Assembly: GCA_002310015.1 (NCBI GenBank)
Contig: DBYQ01000051.1
Location: 1 to 55,970 of the forward strand
Length of the DNA stretch: 55,970 nt
From: Bacteroidales bacterium UBA1182
Lineage (GTDB): Bacteria; Bacteroidota; Bacteroidia; Bacteroidales; Bacteroidaceae
Direction: 5' to 3'
Under the pieces are notes generated by a model that worked only from the letters and a program-made list of their open reading frames with translations, was not told the origin of the DNA and made no database searches. Below, in pieces: positions 9,887 through 16,934 of this stretch. Both the position numbers and the translations under genes were made by a program. Each line of letters starts with the position of its first letter. The first letter of the stretch is position 1.

Positions 9887-10732
9887 ATGACAGATATTGA
9901 GAAAATCCAATTGTTTGAAAACCAGAAGATCCGCACCGTATGGGTGGAGGATGAAGAGAAGTGGTACTTTGCTGTAAAAGATGTCGTTGCGGTTCTGACC
10001 GAGTCTTCAAATCCCAAAGACTATATTTCTAAGATGAGACGAAGGGATCCGATATTATCCAAAGGGTGGGGACAAATTGTCCACCCCCTTTCCATTCAAA
10101 CAGAAGGTGGCCCACAAAAAGAAAACTGTGCATCTCTTGAAGGAATGTTTCGTATCATCCAGTCTATCCCATCAAAGAAAGCCGAACCGTTTAAGGAATG
10201 GATGGCTCAAGTTGCAGCCGAGCGTATCAATCAAATAATAGATCCGGAGCGGAGTATTGACCAAGCAGTGGCTGACTATCGCCGTTTAGGATACTCGGAA
10301 GCATGGATTAACCGCCGTATCAAAACTATTGAAATACGCAAGGGGCTTACCGATGAGTGGAAACGTGGTGGCGTAACAAAGGAAGTGGATTTTGCTTTCC
10401 TTACCGATCTTATGTCAAAGACGTGGAGTGGAATGACAACAAAAGAATATAAGAAATACAAAGGCCTGACTAAGGAGAATCTTAGGGACAACATGACCAA
10501 CATGGAACTCCTGCTCAATGCCTTGGCCGAAGAGACAGCTACTGAAATAAGCAAACAACGCAACCCCAAAGGACTTGCCCAGAATGCCGGTGTAGCAAAA
10601 GAGGGTGCCGATGTGGCAAAGACAGCCCGTAAGGAAGTCGAGAGCCGTCTCGGCCACAGTGTAGTCTCATCAGAAAAAGCGATAGACCACATTCAGCCCC
10701 AAGACGAACTGCCATTCAAAACAAATTCTTGA
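9887..10732 (+). CDS. BRO-N domain (phage antirepressor-type) protein
   Basis: A 281-aa cytoplasmic protein. The N-terminal 110 residues match the BRO-N pattern: IRTVWVEDEEKWYFAVKDVV, LTESSNPKDYISKM, then EGMFRIIQSIPSKKAEPFKE. The remainder follows the architecture of BRO-N proteins common in Bacteroidetes mobile islands (GYSEAWINRRIKTIEIRKGL, LTDEWKRGGV, GLTKENLRDNMTNMELLLNA, and a basic C-terminus). Family members are DNA-binding, and some act as antirepressors or damage-induced factors; the role here is unknown. It is transcribed against the flanking secreted-protein operons, from its own promoter, and converges with the cohesin copy A gene across a shared hairpin. Its presence supports the view that this block was mobile. 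Confidence 0.75.
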   Translation: MTDIEKIQLFENQKIRTVWVEDEEKWYFAVKDVVAVLTESSNPKDYISKMRRRDPILSKGWGQIVHPLSIQTEGGPQKENCASLEGMFRIIQSIPSKKAEPFKEWMAQVAAERINQIIDPERSIDQAVADYRRLGYSEAWINRRIKTIEIRKGLTDEWKRGGVTKEVDFAFLTDLMSKTWSGMTTKEYKKYKGLTKENLRDNMTNMELLLNALAEETATEISKQRNPKGLAQNAGVAKEGADVAKTARKEVESRLGHSVVSSEKAIDHIQPQDELPFKTNS

Positions 10733-10788
10733 TTATTCCAGTAGTTTCAAATTATTTCCGTTTTTATAGTTCAACGAGAAACAGCAGT

Positions 10789-10832
10789 GAAAAAGTGAAG
10801 CCGCATCATCTTGGATACAGCTCCACTTTTTC
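10789..10832. terminator. Hairpin between convergent BRO-N and cohesin copy A genes
   Basis: Arms GAAAAAGTG (10789-10797) and CACTTTTTC (10824-10832) enclose a 26-nt loop in the 171-bp gap between the convergent genes. The A/T-rich stem ends provide U tracts in both directions, so a bidirectional terminator is plausible. Confidence 0.5.
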
Positions 10833-10903
10833 TGTCTAGCATGAGTCATGCAGAAAAAAGAAAAGATGTAATAAGAACTACCTCAGCTTGGCAGGAAGTG
10901 CGT

Positions 10904-11566
10904 TCACTGAGCCAGAATTATCTTGTCATCTACGATATTGAGGCCTTTCTGAAGTTCGTTCAACTGTTGTCCTCCAAGATTAAAGATGCCATTGACAGAC
11001 TTATTTACAGAAATGCCGTTCACTACTGTTGTGCTTGTAACGGTAAGGGTTGACTTGATGGAGTCTGTCGTATAGTACTTGTTGATGTCATTCTCCGACA
11101 GCTTGATGGATTTCATTATTATCGGGTAGTCACCTTCTTCCATCTCGGAATCAAGTCTTGCCGTAATTGTAAAGAGCAATCCTTCATTTTCCGTAAAGGT
11201 CTCCTCGTACTGTGAGTTTATAAGGAAACGCACTGCGCCGGTCTCCTGCTGTATGGAACCTTGTATGGTATGCTCATCGTCCTCAGGGAGGCGATCATCA
11301 TTGAATACTGGCTCATCGACGAACTTACCTTTCTTGTTGAATCCTATAGTCACACCTTCAGGAAGATACAGGTCAAACTGTAGTCCACGTATCTCTGCGG
11401 TGTTCTTCATATAAACAGGCAGGGATACCTTTGCGGCTCCTTGATCCACTGAAACAGGAGTGATGTACACCACATTGTCTATTCCGCTTACGTCTGTGTC
11501 CTGTGCCCTGAGTGTCAGAGCCTGCACCATGCAAAGCATGAGGATTAAAGAAACTGTCTTCTTCAT
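10904..11566 (-). CDS. Secreted cohesin-like protein with T9SS-like C-terminal tail (copy A)
   Basis: A 220-aa paralog of the gene at 71-733. Only one of the first 125 residues differs (V14 for A14), and 14 further changes lie in the C-terminal half, 15 in all. The features are the same: a signal peptide ending TLRAQ, a cohesin-like beta domain (about 30-175), and a sorting-like tail ending QKGLNIVDDKIILAQ. It lies 88 bp downstream of the dockerin-bearing metallopeptidase candidate, the same spacing as copy B behind its protease. Clustered changes suggest partial gene conversion between the copies or selection on the C-terminal half. Partner binding to the upstream protein's dockerin is inferred. 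Confidence 0.65.
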   Translation of the reverse strand: MKKTVSLILMLCMVQALTLRAQDTDVSGIDNVVYITPVSVDQGAAKVSLPVYMKNTAEIRGLQFDLYLPEGVTIGFNKKGKFVDEPVFNDDRLPEDDEHTIQGSIQQETGAVRFLINSQYEETFTENEGLLFTITARLDSEMEEGDYPIIMKSIKLSENDINKYYTTDSIKSTLTVTSTTVVNGISVNKSVNGIFNLGGQQLNELQKGLNIVDDKIILAQ

Positions 11567-11654
11567 TTTTTTATCTTATTTGATTCGTTTTTATATTCGT
11601 TTATGATTTCTCTCCATTCTTTTTATTATGAAATAATCAGTCAGCACCACTCCT

Positions 11655-14600
11655 TTAAGGTTTCCCTTTGAGGATGATATTTGCCACTCCAATGTAGTCA
11701 CTGATGTCTATTTTACCATCATTGTTTACATCGGCTGCAGTCTCATTGAATCCATATGGGATGTTACCAAGGATGTAATTTGCTACACCAATGTAGTCAC
11801 TTATGTCAACTTTGCCATCATCATTTACATCGCCAGGCAGCATTGTTTTGGTTTTTTTATCAACTTGTGTTGATTTAACAGAAAGTGGTTTATCATTGGA
11901 ATCCATCGCTATTACAATAACCACAATCTTACCATCCGGTAATGTAGAAATATCTATGCTTTCACCATTGCTTTCTCCACGTCTAGGAGCTCTTGAGGGT
12001 GCTAATGATGATGAAAAAACTACTGTATCTGTTATTTCCAGGCCTGTATCATCGTGAATAATTCTGTATTGATATTTTGCAACATCATATACATTAGACG
12101 TAAATGATAAATTCAAGGTACTATCATTATCTTCTAATTCCGCAAATAATACGTAATCTGTTTCGCTGTCATCGGGTTCAAATATGCAGGTTTCAACAAA
12201 ATTGTAGGTTTTTCCATTCAATGCTTTATCCTGAAGCATCAGGCTTGCCAGGCCCCAGATGCCTGGGGCTGAACCACGAGGCAGAATAGTTTGAATCGTG
12301 TATTTCTCCCACACAGTGGGGTCTCCGTCAAAGTATCGGCCATAGACATTTCTATGATAGAACCAGTCACCATGGTAAAAACCTTGTGGATCAAGTATGC
12401 TAAAAGAAACTAAACCTAATCCGGAATTATTATCTCTTGCGTAGAAGTTAATCGTTACCAAAGTTTCGCCATCAGGTGCCAGTTTGTTAGTGGGTTCGGC
12501 ATATACAACTATTCTGTTAAGATCCAGTTCAGGGGCATCATAATCTGGATTGGGAGTATGTATTGTCTGGATTATTCTTTGTTCCTGTGTCGGAGAATCT
12601 GAGAAATTATAATTAGTCATATTTCTTGCCAAGTCGCACAACCTGAGAGACCCTACATAATAATCTGCTTCCTTATAGAAATCCGGAATAATACAATTGA
12701 ATGTGCAAATTTGGGTCTCTTCATCGTATTCTCCAAAAATGTCATCATATGAATAATATTCTTCACATCCTATTCTTATTACAACATTATCCATTCCGAC
12801 ATTTTCAATCGCCTTACAAGTTACTTTCCAGTTCTGTGCATGATAACCATTTTCTAGAATAGTATCAGTCACCTCGTATGCAAGAGATCCCGACACATAT
12901 GTAGGTTGTATCAAATCTTCCAAAGGATTGTTGATGTATAGATTCCATGCATAATCATTTGTGTTGGTTAAACGGGCGTTTCCATGTTCGTCGTATATCT
13001 GGATTCCGTTGGAAATCCAATATCCGGAACAACTATATTTGCTGAAAGTGGTAGTTCCTCTTAACAAATGAGGGTTGTCATCAACAGGGTAAAGCCACAT
13101 GTCGTAATACTGACCTTCAGAATAATCTGTATAATCTTTGGATCTTGGACTTGATACCCTGGTAATTGCAACAGATGCGCCATCTTCAAGTCCGTCTATA
13201 TGGGTCAATTCTATTTCCACCGTAACTTCTTTATCTTCTTCCGGGCCACCTTCAACTGTAATATCCAACCTTTTAATCTTTCCGGGATAATCATAATCCG
13301 GGAAAAGGTTAAGCACTTCAAATGTCAAATCGTCTCTTATTTTTGAAATATATCGTGTTCCATGCATTATTCTGTCGCGTATGAATTCATATTTTTCGGG
13401 AGCACGTGACATCAATAAATCAGGGTCTTTAAGATAACAAGATACAGATTCGGCCATGTCTTCATCCGGGTTTATTTCATGGGCATATGCCGAAACAAAT
13501 TCTGTTTCCTTTGTTGTTGACCATTGGTTCCCGTTGTTTGGATCCTCATACCATCCTCCTATCCTTATCCATTCCTCTTTAATATTGGATGAGAAAGAGA
13601 ATTTCCAAAGAAAATGGGTCTTTTCATGAAGAATAAGTCTTTGTGTACCAAAACTCTCATTGTTATCACCAAACGTTGATTCCATAAATTCAATGTAACC
13701 ATTATCAATGCACCAGGAAACTGCAGCGGCCTGCGGATATATGGGATGCAAATGACCGTTCTTGCGTCTGATAAGGTAATTTAAGTGAGGCGTTACATGG
13801 TAGCCTTCTGGCAGTTCTTCCAGCATATTTATGATAGCAACTAATTCGGATGGAAGAAAATCCTGAAAACAAGATGCATCTTCATTTGTAATTCCTCTAG
13901 TCAGCTCCTCATAACTGGGGACATTGATTGAGCATCCGAATCTGTTTTCTAAAATAGCATTGGCCATGTCTCTATTCCTTCCAAAGTCTGTTACCACCTT
14001 TATTATTGCATGGTGTAGCCTTTTTGAAAAGAAACGTCCTCTTACGCCATCCAAATTAACTAAGAACGGATTGGCATAATAAAATGCATCCTCAGAGATT
14101 GTTATTATCTGTGAGTTTGACAATGTATCTTCAATAGTAATATCATCTGCCAGGTGTTCTGAAGTCAATCTGAATTCTCTTTTTTTGTCCCATGCCCACT
14201 CTATAGGAATAGTTTTAAGTGTTTCGCAAAGACGATAGGCATATTCTTCAGACCACGGTGATATTTCGTCTGAAAGAATAATGTTGTACTTATAGAATAA
14301 AAGATCTGAAAATGACACATCGGATGGTACGATCTTTTTTCCAAGAAATTCGATTACCGGTGCTGTGTTGACGTGAGCCGTCGTTACATAACCTGAAATG
14401 GAGACATCGGACTCCCAATGGTGATTCCATTCGTCGGGGTTGTCACTCATCTTGGTTACTGCCAGGTTAATTTTTTCGGATGGAGTAACCATTCCTTCCT
14501 CGTCAATAATAATTATTTTGGATTGAGGGATGCTATACCCCCTTGCTTCAAGCTTTATCGTATGAGAACCTGTAGGGACATCATTGAAAACGACATCTCC

Positions 14601-14804
14601 ATCAGATGTAAGTATTTGCCTTTTAAGATAAGTTTCAGATGATATATAAGCGAATATCGTATCATCTTGTTCTATTCCCTGGACATTGAATGTTACAGTT
14701 CCTGTCGCACAAACTGTTAAAGGTATGGTTAGCAGACCAACTAATATCGTGTTAATTAACAATAGTTTTTTTAAGAACGATGAATGGATAGTCCTATTTC
14801 CCAT
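11655..14804 (-). CDS. Secreted HExxH metallopeptidase candidate with dockerin
   Basis: A 1049-aa protein. The start at 14804 puts a hydrophobic export signal at residues 11-34 (LKKLLLINTILVGLLTIPLT). An in-frame ATG at 14870 lies in the repeated leader and is not preferred. A short carboxypeptidase-regulatory-like beta domain follows (DGDVVFNDVPTGSHTIKLEA). The core has HEKTH at 393-397, a canonical zinc HExxH, with EDMAES downstream (Glu452), a candidate third ligand as in gluzincins. The C-terminal half is beta-rich, Ig-like and of no family I recognise. The last 59 residues are a dockerin pair (DVNDDGKVD, DVNNDGKID) nearly identical to those of the C10 proteases. It is followed 88 bp later by cohesin copy A. 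The peptidase call rests on motifs only; the substrate is unknown. Confidence 0.7.
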   Translation of the reverse strand: MGNRTIHSSFLKKLLLINTILVGLLTIPLTVCATGTVTFNVQGIEQDDTIFAYISSETYLKRQILTSDGDVVFNDVPTGSHTIKLEARGYSIPQSKIIIIDEEGMVTPSEKINLAVTKMSDNPDEWNHHWESDVSISGYVTTAHVNTAPVIEFLGKKIVPSDVSFSDLLFYKYNIILSDEISPWSEEYAYRLCETLKTIPIEWAWDKKREFRLTSEHLADDITIEDTLSNSQIITISEDAFYYANPFLVNLDGVRGRFFSKRLHHAIIKVVTDFGRNRDMANAILENRFGCSINVPSYEELTRGITNEDASCFQDFLPSELVAIINMLEELPEGYHVTPHLNYLIRRKNGHLHPIYPQAAAVSWCIDNGYIEFMESTFGDNNESFGTQRLILHEKTHFLWKFSFSSNIKEEWIRIGGWYEDPNNGNQWSTTKETEFVSAYAHEINPDEDMAESVSCYLKDPDLLMSRAPEKYEFIRDRIMHGTRYISKIRDDLTFEVLNLFPDYDYPGKIKRLDITVEGGPEEDKEVTVEIELTHIDGLEDGASVAITRVSSPRSKDYTDYSEGQYYDMWLYPVDDNPHLLRGTTTFSKYSCSGYWISNGIQIYDEHGNARLTNTNDYAWNLYINNPLEDLIQPTYVSGSLAYEVTDTILENGYHAQNWKVTCKAIENVGMDNVVIRIGCEEYYSYDDIFGEYDEETQICTFNCIIPDFYKEADYYVGSLRLCDLARNMTNYNFSDSPTQEQRIIQTIHTPNPDYDAPELDLNRIVVYAEPTNKLAPDGETLVTINFYARDNNSGLGLVSFSILDPQGFYHGDWFYHRNVYGRYFDGDPTVWEKYTIQTILPRGSAPGIWGLASLMLQDKALNGKTYNFVETCIFEPDDSETDYVLFAELEDNDSTLNLSFTSNVYDVAKYQYRIIHDDTGLEITDTVVFSSSLAPSRAPRRGESNGESIDISTLPDGKIVVIVIAMDSNDKPLSVKSTQVDKKTKTMLPGDVNDDGKVDISDYIGVANYILGNIPYGFNETAADVNNDGKIDISDYIGVANIILKGKP

Positions 14805-15110
14805 AAGTCTTATAGTCCTTTTCCGCCGGGCACTATGCGGATATAAACAAAAGAAAGTGTGAGCCCACATAACCTTTCTTCGCTAAGGGGGTTCTGGAAA
14901 ACCTAATGGCAGAAAAAAAAATTGATGTAATGCCCACACAGAAGGTTATAAAGTGGGCATAGCCCATAATACAACCATGTGAGCGTCTATCATTATTCTA
15001 TGCCATTAAATGAATTTTCCAGATTCCCTTAGCAAGAATAAAGCTATACGCTTTCTAATATGTCAGCACCAGGAGAGCATATTGCGCTCCGATGCCAAAA
15101 GCAAATATAC
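14805..15110 (-). repeat. Shared leader sequence, copy 2, interrupted by MITE-like insert
   Basis: The second copy of the operon leader. Bases 14805-14873 and 15037-15108 match the leader of the C10 operon, but the two halves are separated by a 159-bp inverted-repeat insert at 14878-15036. The upstream in-frame ATG (MWAHTFFCLYPHSARRKRTI) is kept. The gene-free stretch 14805-15206 (402 bp) holds this leader, the insert, the minus-strand promoter at 15102-15132 and the antitoxin promoter. Confidence 0.65.
14878..15036. mobile_element. MITE-like insertion with imperfect terminal inverted repeats
   Basis: A 159-bp segment absent from the other leader copy. The left end reads CTTCGCTAAGGGGGTTCTGG then AAAA; the reverse complement of the right end reads CTTGCTAAGGGAATCTGGAA then AA. 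Both are followed a few bases inward by TAATGGCA. An internal hairpin has arms TGCCCAC/GTGGGCA (14931-14937, 14953-14959). There is no coding capacity. No clear target duplication is visible, because the empty-site copy has its own 7-bp difference (tctatag) at the junction. This fits a non-autonomous element moved by an unseen transposase. Confidence 0.6.
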
Positions 15111-15132
15111 ACATTATATTATAATATGCAAA
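15102..15132 (-). promoter_or_regulatory. Bacteroidetes-type promoter of the metallopeptidase/cohesin operon
   Basis: On the minus strand, TTTG (15132-15129), a 19-nt spacer and TATATTTG (15109-15102): the same geometry as the C10 operon promoter, with identical sequence downstream of the -7 box but different sequence upstream. The predicted leader is about 290 nt because of the MITE-like insert. Confidence 0.6.
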
Positions 15133-15148
15133 AAAATTACAATTATTC

Positions 15149-15178
15149 TTGCAATTACCACCTTTTGACGTATCTTTA
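15149..15178 (+). promoter_or_regulatory. Possible promoter of the antitoxin-toxin pair
   Basis: CTTG ending at 15151, 19 nt, then TATCTTTA at 15171-15178 approximates -33/-7 elements, 29 bp before the antitoxin ATG at 15207. The -7 box deviates at its last base, so the call is tentative. Confidence 0.35.
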
Positions 15179-15206
15179 TAATCGTAACATATAAACATCA
15201 AAAATC

Positions 15207-15371
15207 ATGGAAACAGAGAAAAAAAGAAAAACTCCCAGGAAGATGAAGAAATATACTCCAGAGGAGAGGAGAGCCATTAATGCAACTATTGTTCCACAGA
15301 ACAGAAGTATGAAAGCTTTTGCTGAACACCAAGGAGAAGTATGGGTTAAAGACCCGATGTTGTTGTTATAA
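15207..15371 (+). CDS. Small antitoxin-like protein upstream of PIN toxin
   Basis: A 54-aa highly basic protein beginning METEKKRKTPRKMKKYTPEE and ending WVKDPMLLL. It precedes the PIN-domain gene by 14 bp on the same strand, the normal VapB-then-VapC order. The middle (YTPEERRAINATI, QNRSMKAFAEHQGEVWV) resembles small proteins I associate with PIN toxins in Bacteroidetes; that is recollection, not a search. The N-terminus is probably DNA-binding or disordered and the C-terminus is the likely toxin-binding part. No alternative frame here encodes anything convincing. Confidence 0.65.
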   Translation: METEKKRKTPRKMKKYTPEERRAINATIVPQNRSMKAFAEHQGEVWVKDPMLLL

Positions 15372-15385
15372 AAGATGTTTGCCAT

Positions 15386-15808
15386 ATGAGATACCTGATA
15401 GACACAAACATCTTTATATACCTGAGCACAGACCGTGAAGGACTACATCCTGATGTTTTAGCAATGTTAAGTGAACCTGAAACCTTGTTGTATATCAGTA
15501 CCGAAAGCGTACGTGAACTTATTGTAGCCTATAACAGCAAAGGTTTGGGTAACAAGAAATGGAAAACAGCTGAGGATATGGTGCGTTCTATTGAAGAAAC
15601 ATACTATGTAGAAATTTTGCCTATACAAAAGGAAGTGATGTACACTTACTCACGACTACGTATAAACAACTCCCAGAATCATCGTGATCCAAGCGATCAT
15701 GTCATTATCTCTCATGCGATGACATTAAAGATGCCATTAATCTCAAGCGATACCCGTTTTGACTATTACAGAAAGCAGGGGCTTGATTTTATATTCAATG
15801 AAAAATGA
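15386..15808 (+). CDS. PIN-domain toxin (VapC family RNase)
   Basis: A 140-aa single-domain PIN protein of typical length. The N-terminus MRYLIDTNIFIYL supplies the first acidic residue, Asp6. Glu44 (STESVRELIVAY), Asp104 (HRDPSDHVIISHA) and Asp122 (LISSDTRF) complete the usual Mg-binding set. VapC-type toxins are endoribonucleases that inhibit growth when free of antitoxin. It follows the antitoxin by 14 bp. Its TGA stop is the first codon of the right-hand 22-bp inverted repeat, placing the module at the very edge of the accessory block, where it could stabilise the block. Confidence 0.85.
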   Translation: MRYLIDTNIFIYLSTDREGLHPDVLAMLSEPETLLYISTESVRELIVAYNSKGLGNKKWKTAEDMVRSIEETYYVEILPIQKEVMYTYSRLRINNSQNHRDPSDHVIISHAMTLKMPLISSDTRFDYYRKQGLDFIFNEK

Positions 15809-15827
15809 CCCAAAAGGGACAGTCCCC
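15806..15827. repeat. Right 22-bp inverted repeat (REP-like GGGACAGTCCC)
   Basis: Exact reverse complement of 49-70. It begins with the toxin stop codon (TGACCCAAAAGGGACAGTCC then CC). The core GGGACAGTCCC is a self-complementary palindrome that recurs at 24561-24600. Confidence 0.8.
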
Positions 15828-15835
15828 TTTGGAAC

Positions 15836-15873
15836 AAAAAAATAGGGCGCAATTACTTGCGCCCTATTTTTAT
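15836..15873. terminator. Bidirectional terminator between PIN toxin and histone genes
   Basis: Arms AATAGGGCGCAA and TTGCGCCCTATT around a TTAC loop, with A and T tracts on either side, lie between the convergent toxin and histone-like genes. This is a textbook bidirectional intrinsic terminator. Confidence 0.8.
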
Positions 15874-15884
15874 CTCAACTGTTT

Positions 15885-16058
15885 TTACTTAGCAGCTGCG
15901 AGTGAAGCCTTGCGGAACTCCTTCATAAGCTTCTCAAGCTCCAATGAAGCCTTACGAGCACGTGTGCCGGCAGCCTTGTTACCCTTCTCAACCTGTGCGT
16001 TAGCGTCCTTTGCAAATGCTGCATAAAGCTCAGCAGCCTGTTTCAAAATTTTCTCCAT
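15885..16058 (-). CDS. Hc1-like small histone H1 homolog
   Basis: A 57-aa, Lys/Ala-rich helical protein (MEKILKQAAELYAAFAKDAN, then AQVEKGNKAAGTRARKASLE, ELEKLMKEFRKASLAAAK at the end). The GNKAAGTRARKASLELEKLM stretch is the hallmark of the short histone H1-like/Hc1 family common in Bacteroidetes. It is expected to bind DNA non-specifically in the nucleoid. It has its own promoter (16104-16134) and terminator, so it is a single-gene unit just outside the right inverted repeat, probably ancestral chromosome. Confidence 0.8.
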   Translation of the reverse strand: MEKILKQAAELYAAFAKDANAQVEKGNKAAGTRARKASLELEKLMKEFRKASLAAAK

Positions 16059-16103
16059 AGTTGTTTGTTATTGAAATGATTAATTGGTTAATTCATACTG
16101 TCG

Positions 16104-16134
16104 CAAAAATAACACTATTTCTATTAGTCGCAAA
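16104..16134 (-). promoter_or_regulatory. Promoter of the Hc1-like histone gene
   Basis: Minus-strand TTTG (16134-16131), 19-nt spacer, TATTTTTG (16111-16104), about 46 bp before the ATG at 16058. A strong consensus match, as expected for an abundant nucleoid protein. Confidence 0.65.
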
Positions 16135-16273
16135 AATTCGGTTCTCTTTTTTTTGAAAAAATGTGAAATTTTTCTTCAAATCAGTAAAAACAGGCAAAAA
16201 TAGCCTCAAATATGCCTCTGAGTACGCCACAGGTGTTAAATCATATCGCTATTGCCAATATTGCTTTCAAGCG

Positions 16274-16305
16274 TTTCCTCTTTTACATAAAAAGCACTAT
16301 TTTTG
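16274..16305 (+). promoter_or_regulatory. Promoter of the DUF4468 gene
   Basis: TATTTTTG at 16298-16305, with a weak -33 (TTTC, 16274-16277) 20 nt upstream and the ATG at 16336. It probably drives the DUF4468, J-like and porin genes together, because those are separated by 5 bp only. Confidence 0.5.
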
Positions 16306-16335
16306 TGCTGTATATTTTTCAATAAGGTATATAGT

Positions 16336-16929
16336 ATGAAAAAAGCATTATTTACAATAACAGCACTTCTGGTAAGCCTGATGGCTTTTGCAAAACAATC
16401 CAATGAACAGGATCCCAAATATGGAAAAGGGGCTGTCCCTGTTGATGAAAACGGAAGTGTCTATTTCACAGAGACCTTTGACATACCTGAGGGAATGTCA
16501 GAAGACCGTTGTTATGAGTTACTGTTCAACTGGGCAAAAGGACGTTTCACCTTACCGTACGCAAATGCAGGACGCGTACTTAATGAGGACGCTGAATCAC
16601 GCCGTTATATATTCCACGTCGATCAGATGATAGTATTCAAAAGCACCGCCCTCACTGCTGATGAATCAAAAATATCATACAACTTCTCTGCCGTAGTCAA
16701 GGACGGTAAATTCACTCTCAAGATAACGGACATCAAATACCGTTATGAGGAGGGTCGTGAAGGAGGCGGCAAGATATTCCCTGCTGAGGATTGGATAACT
16801 GACCAGGAGGCTTATAACCGTAAGGGAACCAAATTCCTCAAGAGTACAGGCAAGTTCCGCATCAAGACCATTGACCTCAAGGATATTCAGTTCCAGAAAG
16901 CCTTTGAGGCAATATCAGATAACAAGTAA
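16336..16929 (+). CDS. Secreted DUF4468-like protein
   Basis: A 197-aa protein whose start at 16336 gives a clean signal peptide (MKKALFTITALLVSLMAFAK). The mature part matches the DUF4468 pattern of Bacteroidetes: VYFTETFDIPEGMSEDRCYE, FNWAKGRF, YIFHVDQMIVFKS, DGKFTLKITDIKYRYEE. This family has a TBP-like fold and no known function. It is the first of three tightly spaced genes (5-bp gaps) with the J-like and porin genes, suggesting an envelope-related operon. Confidence 0.75.
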   Translation: MKKALFTITALLVSLMAFAKQSNEQDPKYGKGAVPVDENGSVYFTETFDIPEGMSEDRCYELLFNWAKGRFTLPYANAGRVLNEDAESRRYIFHVDQMIVFKSTALTADESKISYNFSAVVKDGKFTLKITDIKYRYEEGREGGGKIFPAEDWITDQEAYNRKGTKFLKSTGKFRIKTIDLKDIQFQKAFEAISDNK

Positions 16930-16934
16930 CCCTG

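Noticed and set aside
14805..14870. Start of the metallopeptidase candidate at 14870
   Set aside because: Same repeated leader; the start at 14804 gives a better export signal.
15176..15385. 69-aa minus-strand ORF with a hydrophobic stretch
   Set aside because: It is antisense to the antitoxin gene, whose order and spacing with the PIN toxin are convincing.
15805..16026. 73-aa plus-strand ORF after the PIN gene
   Set aside because: It is antisense to the Hc1-like histone gene and crosses a strong terminator.
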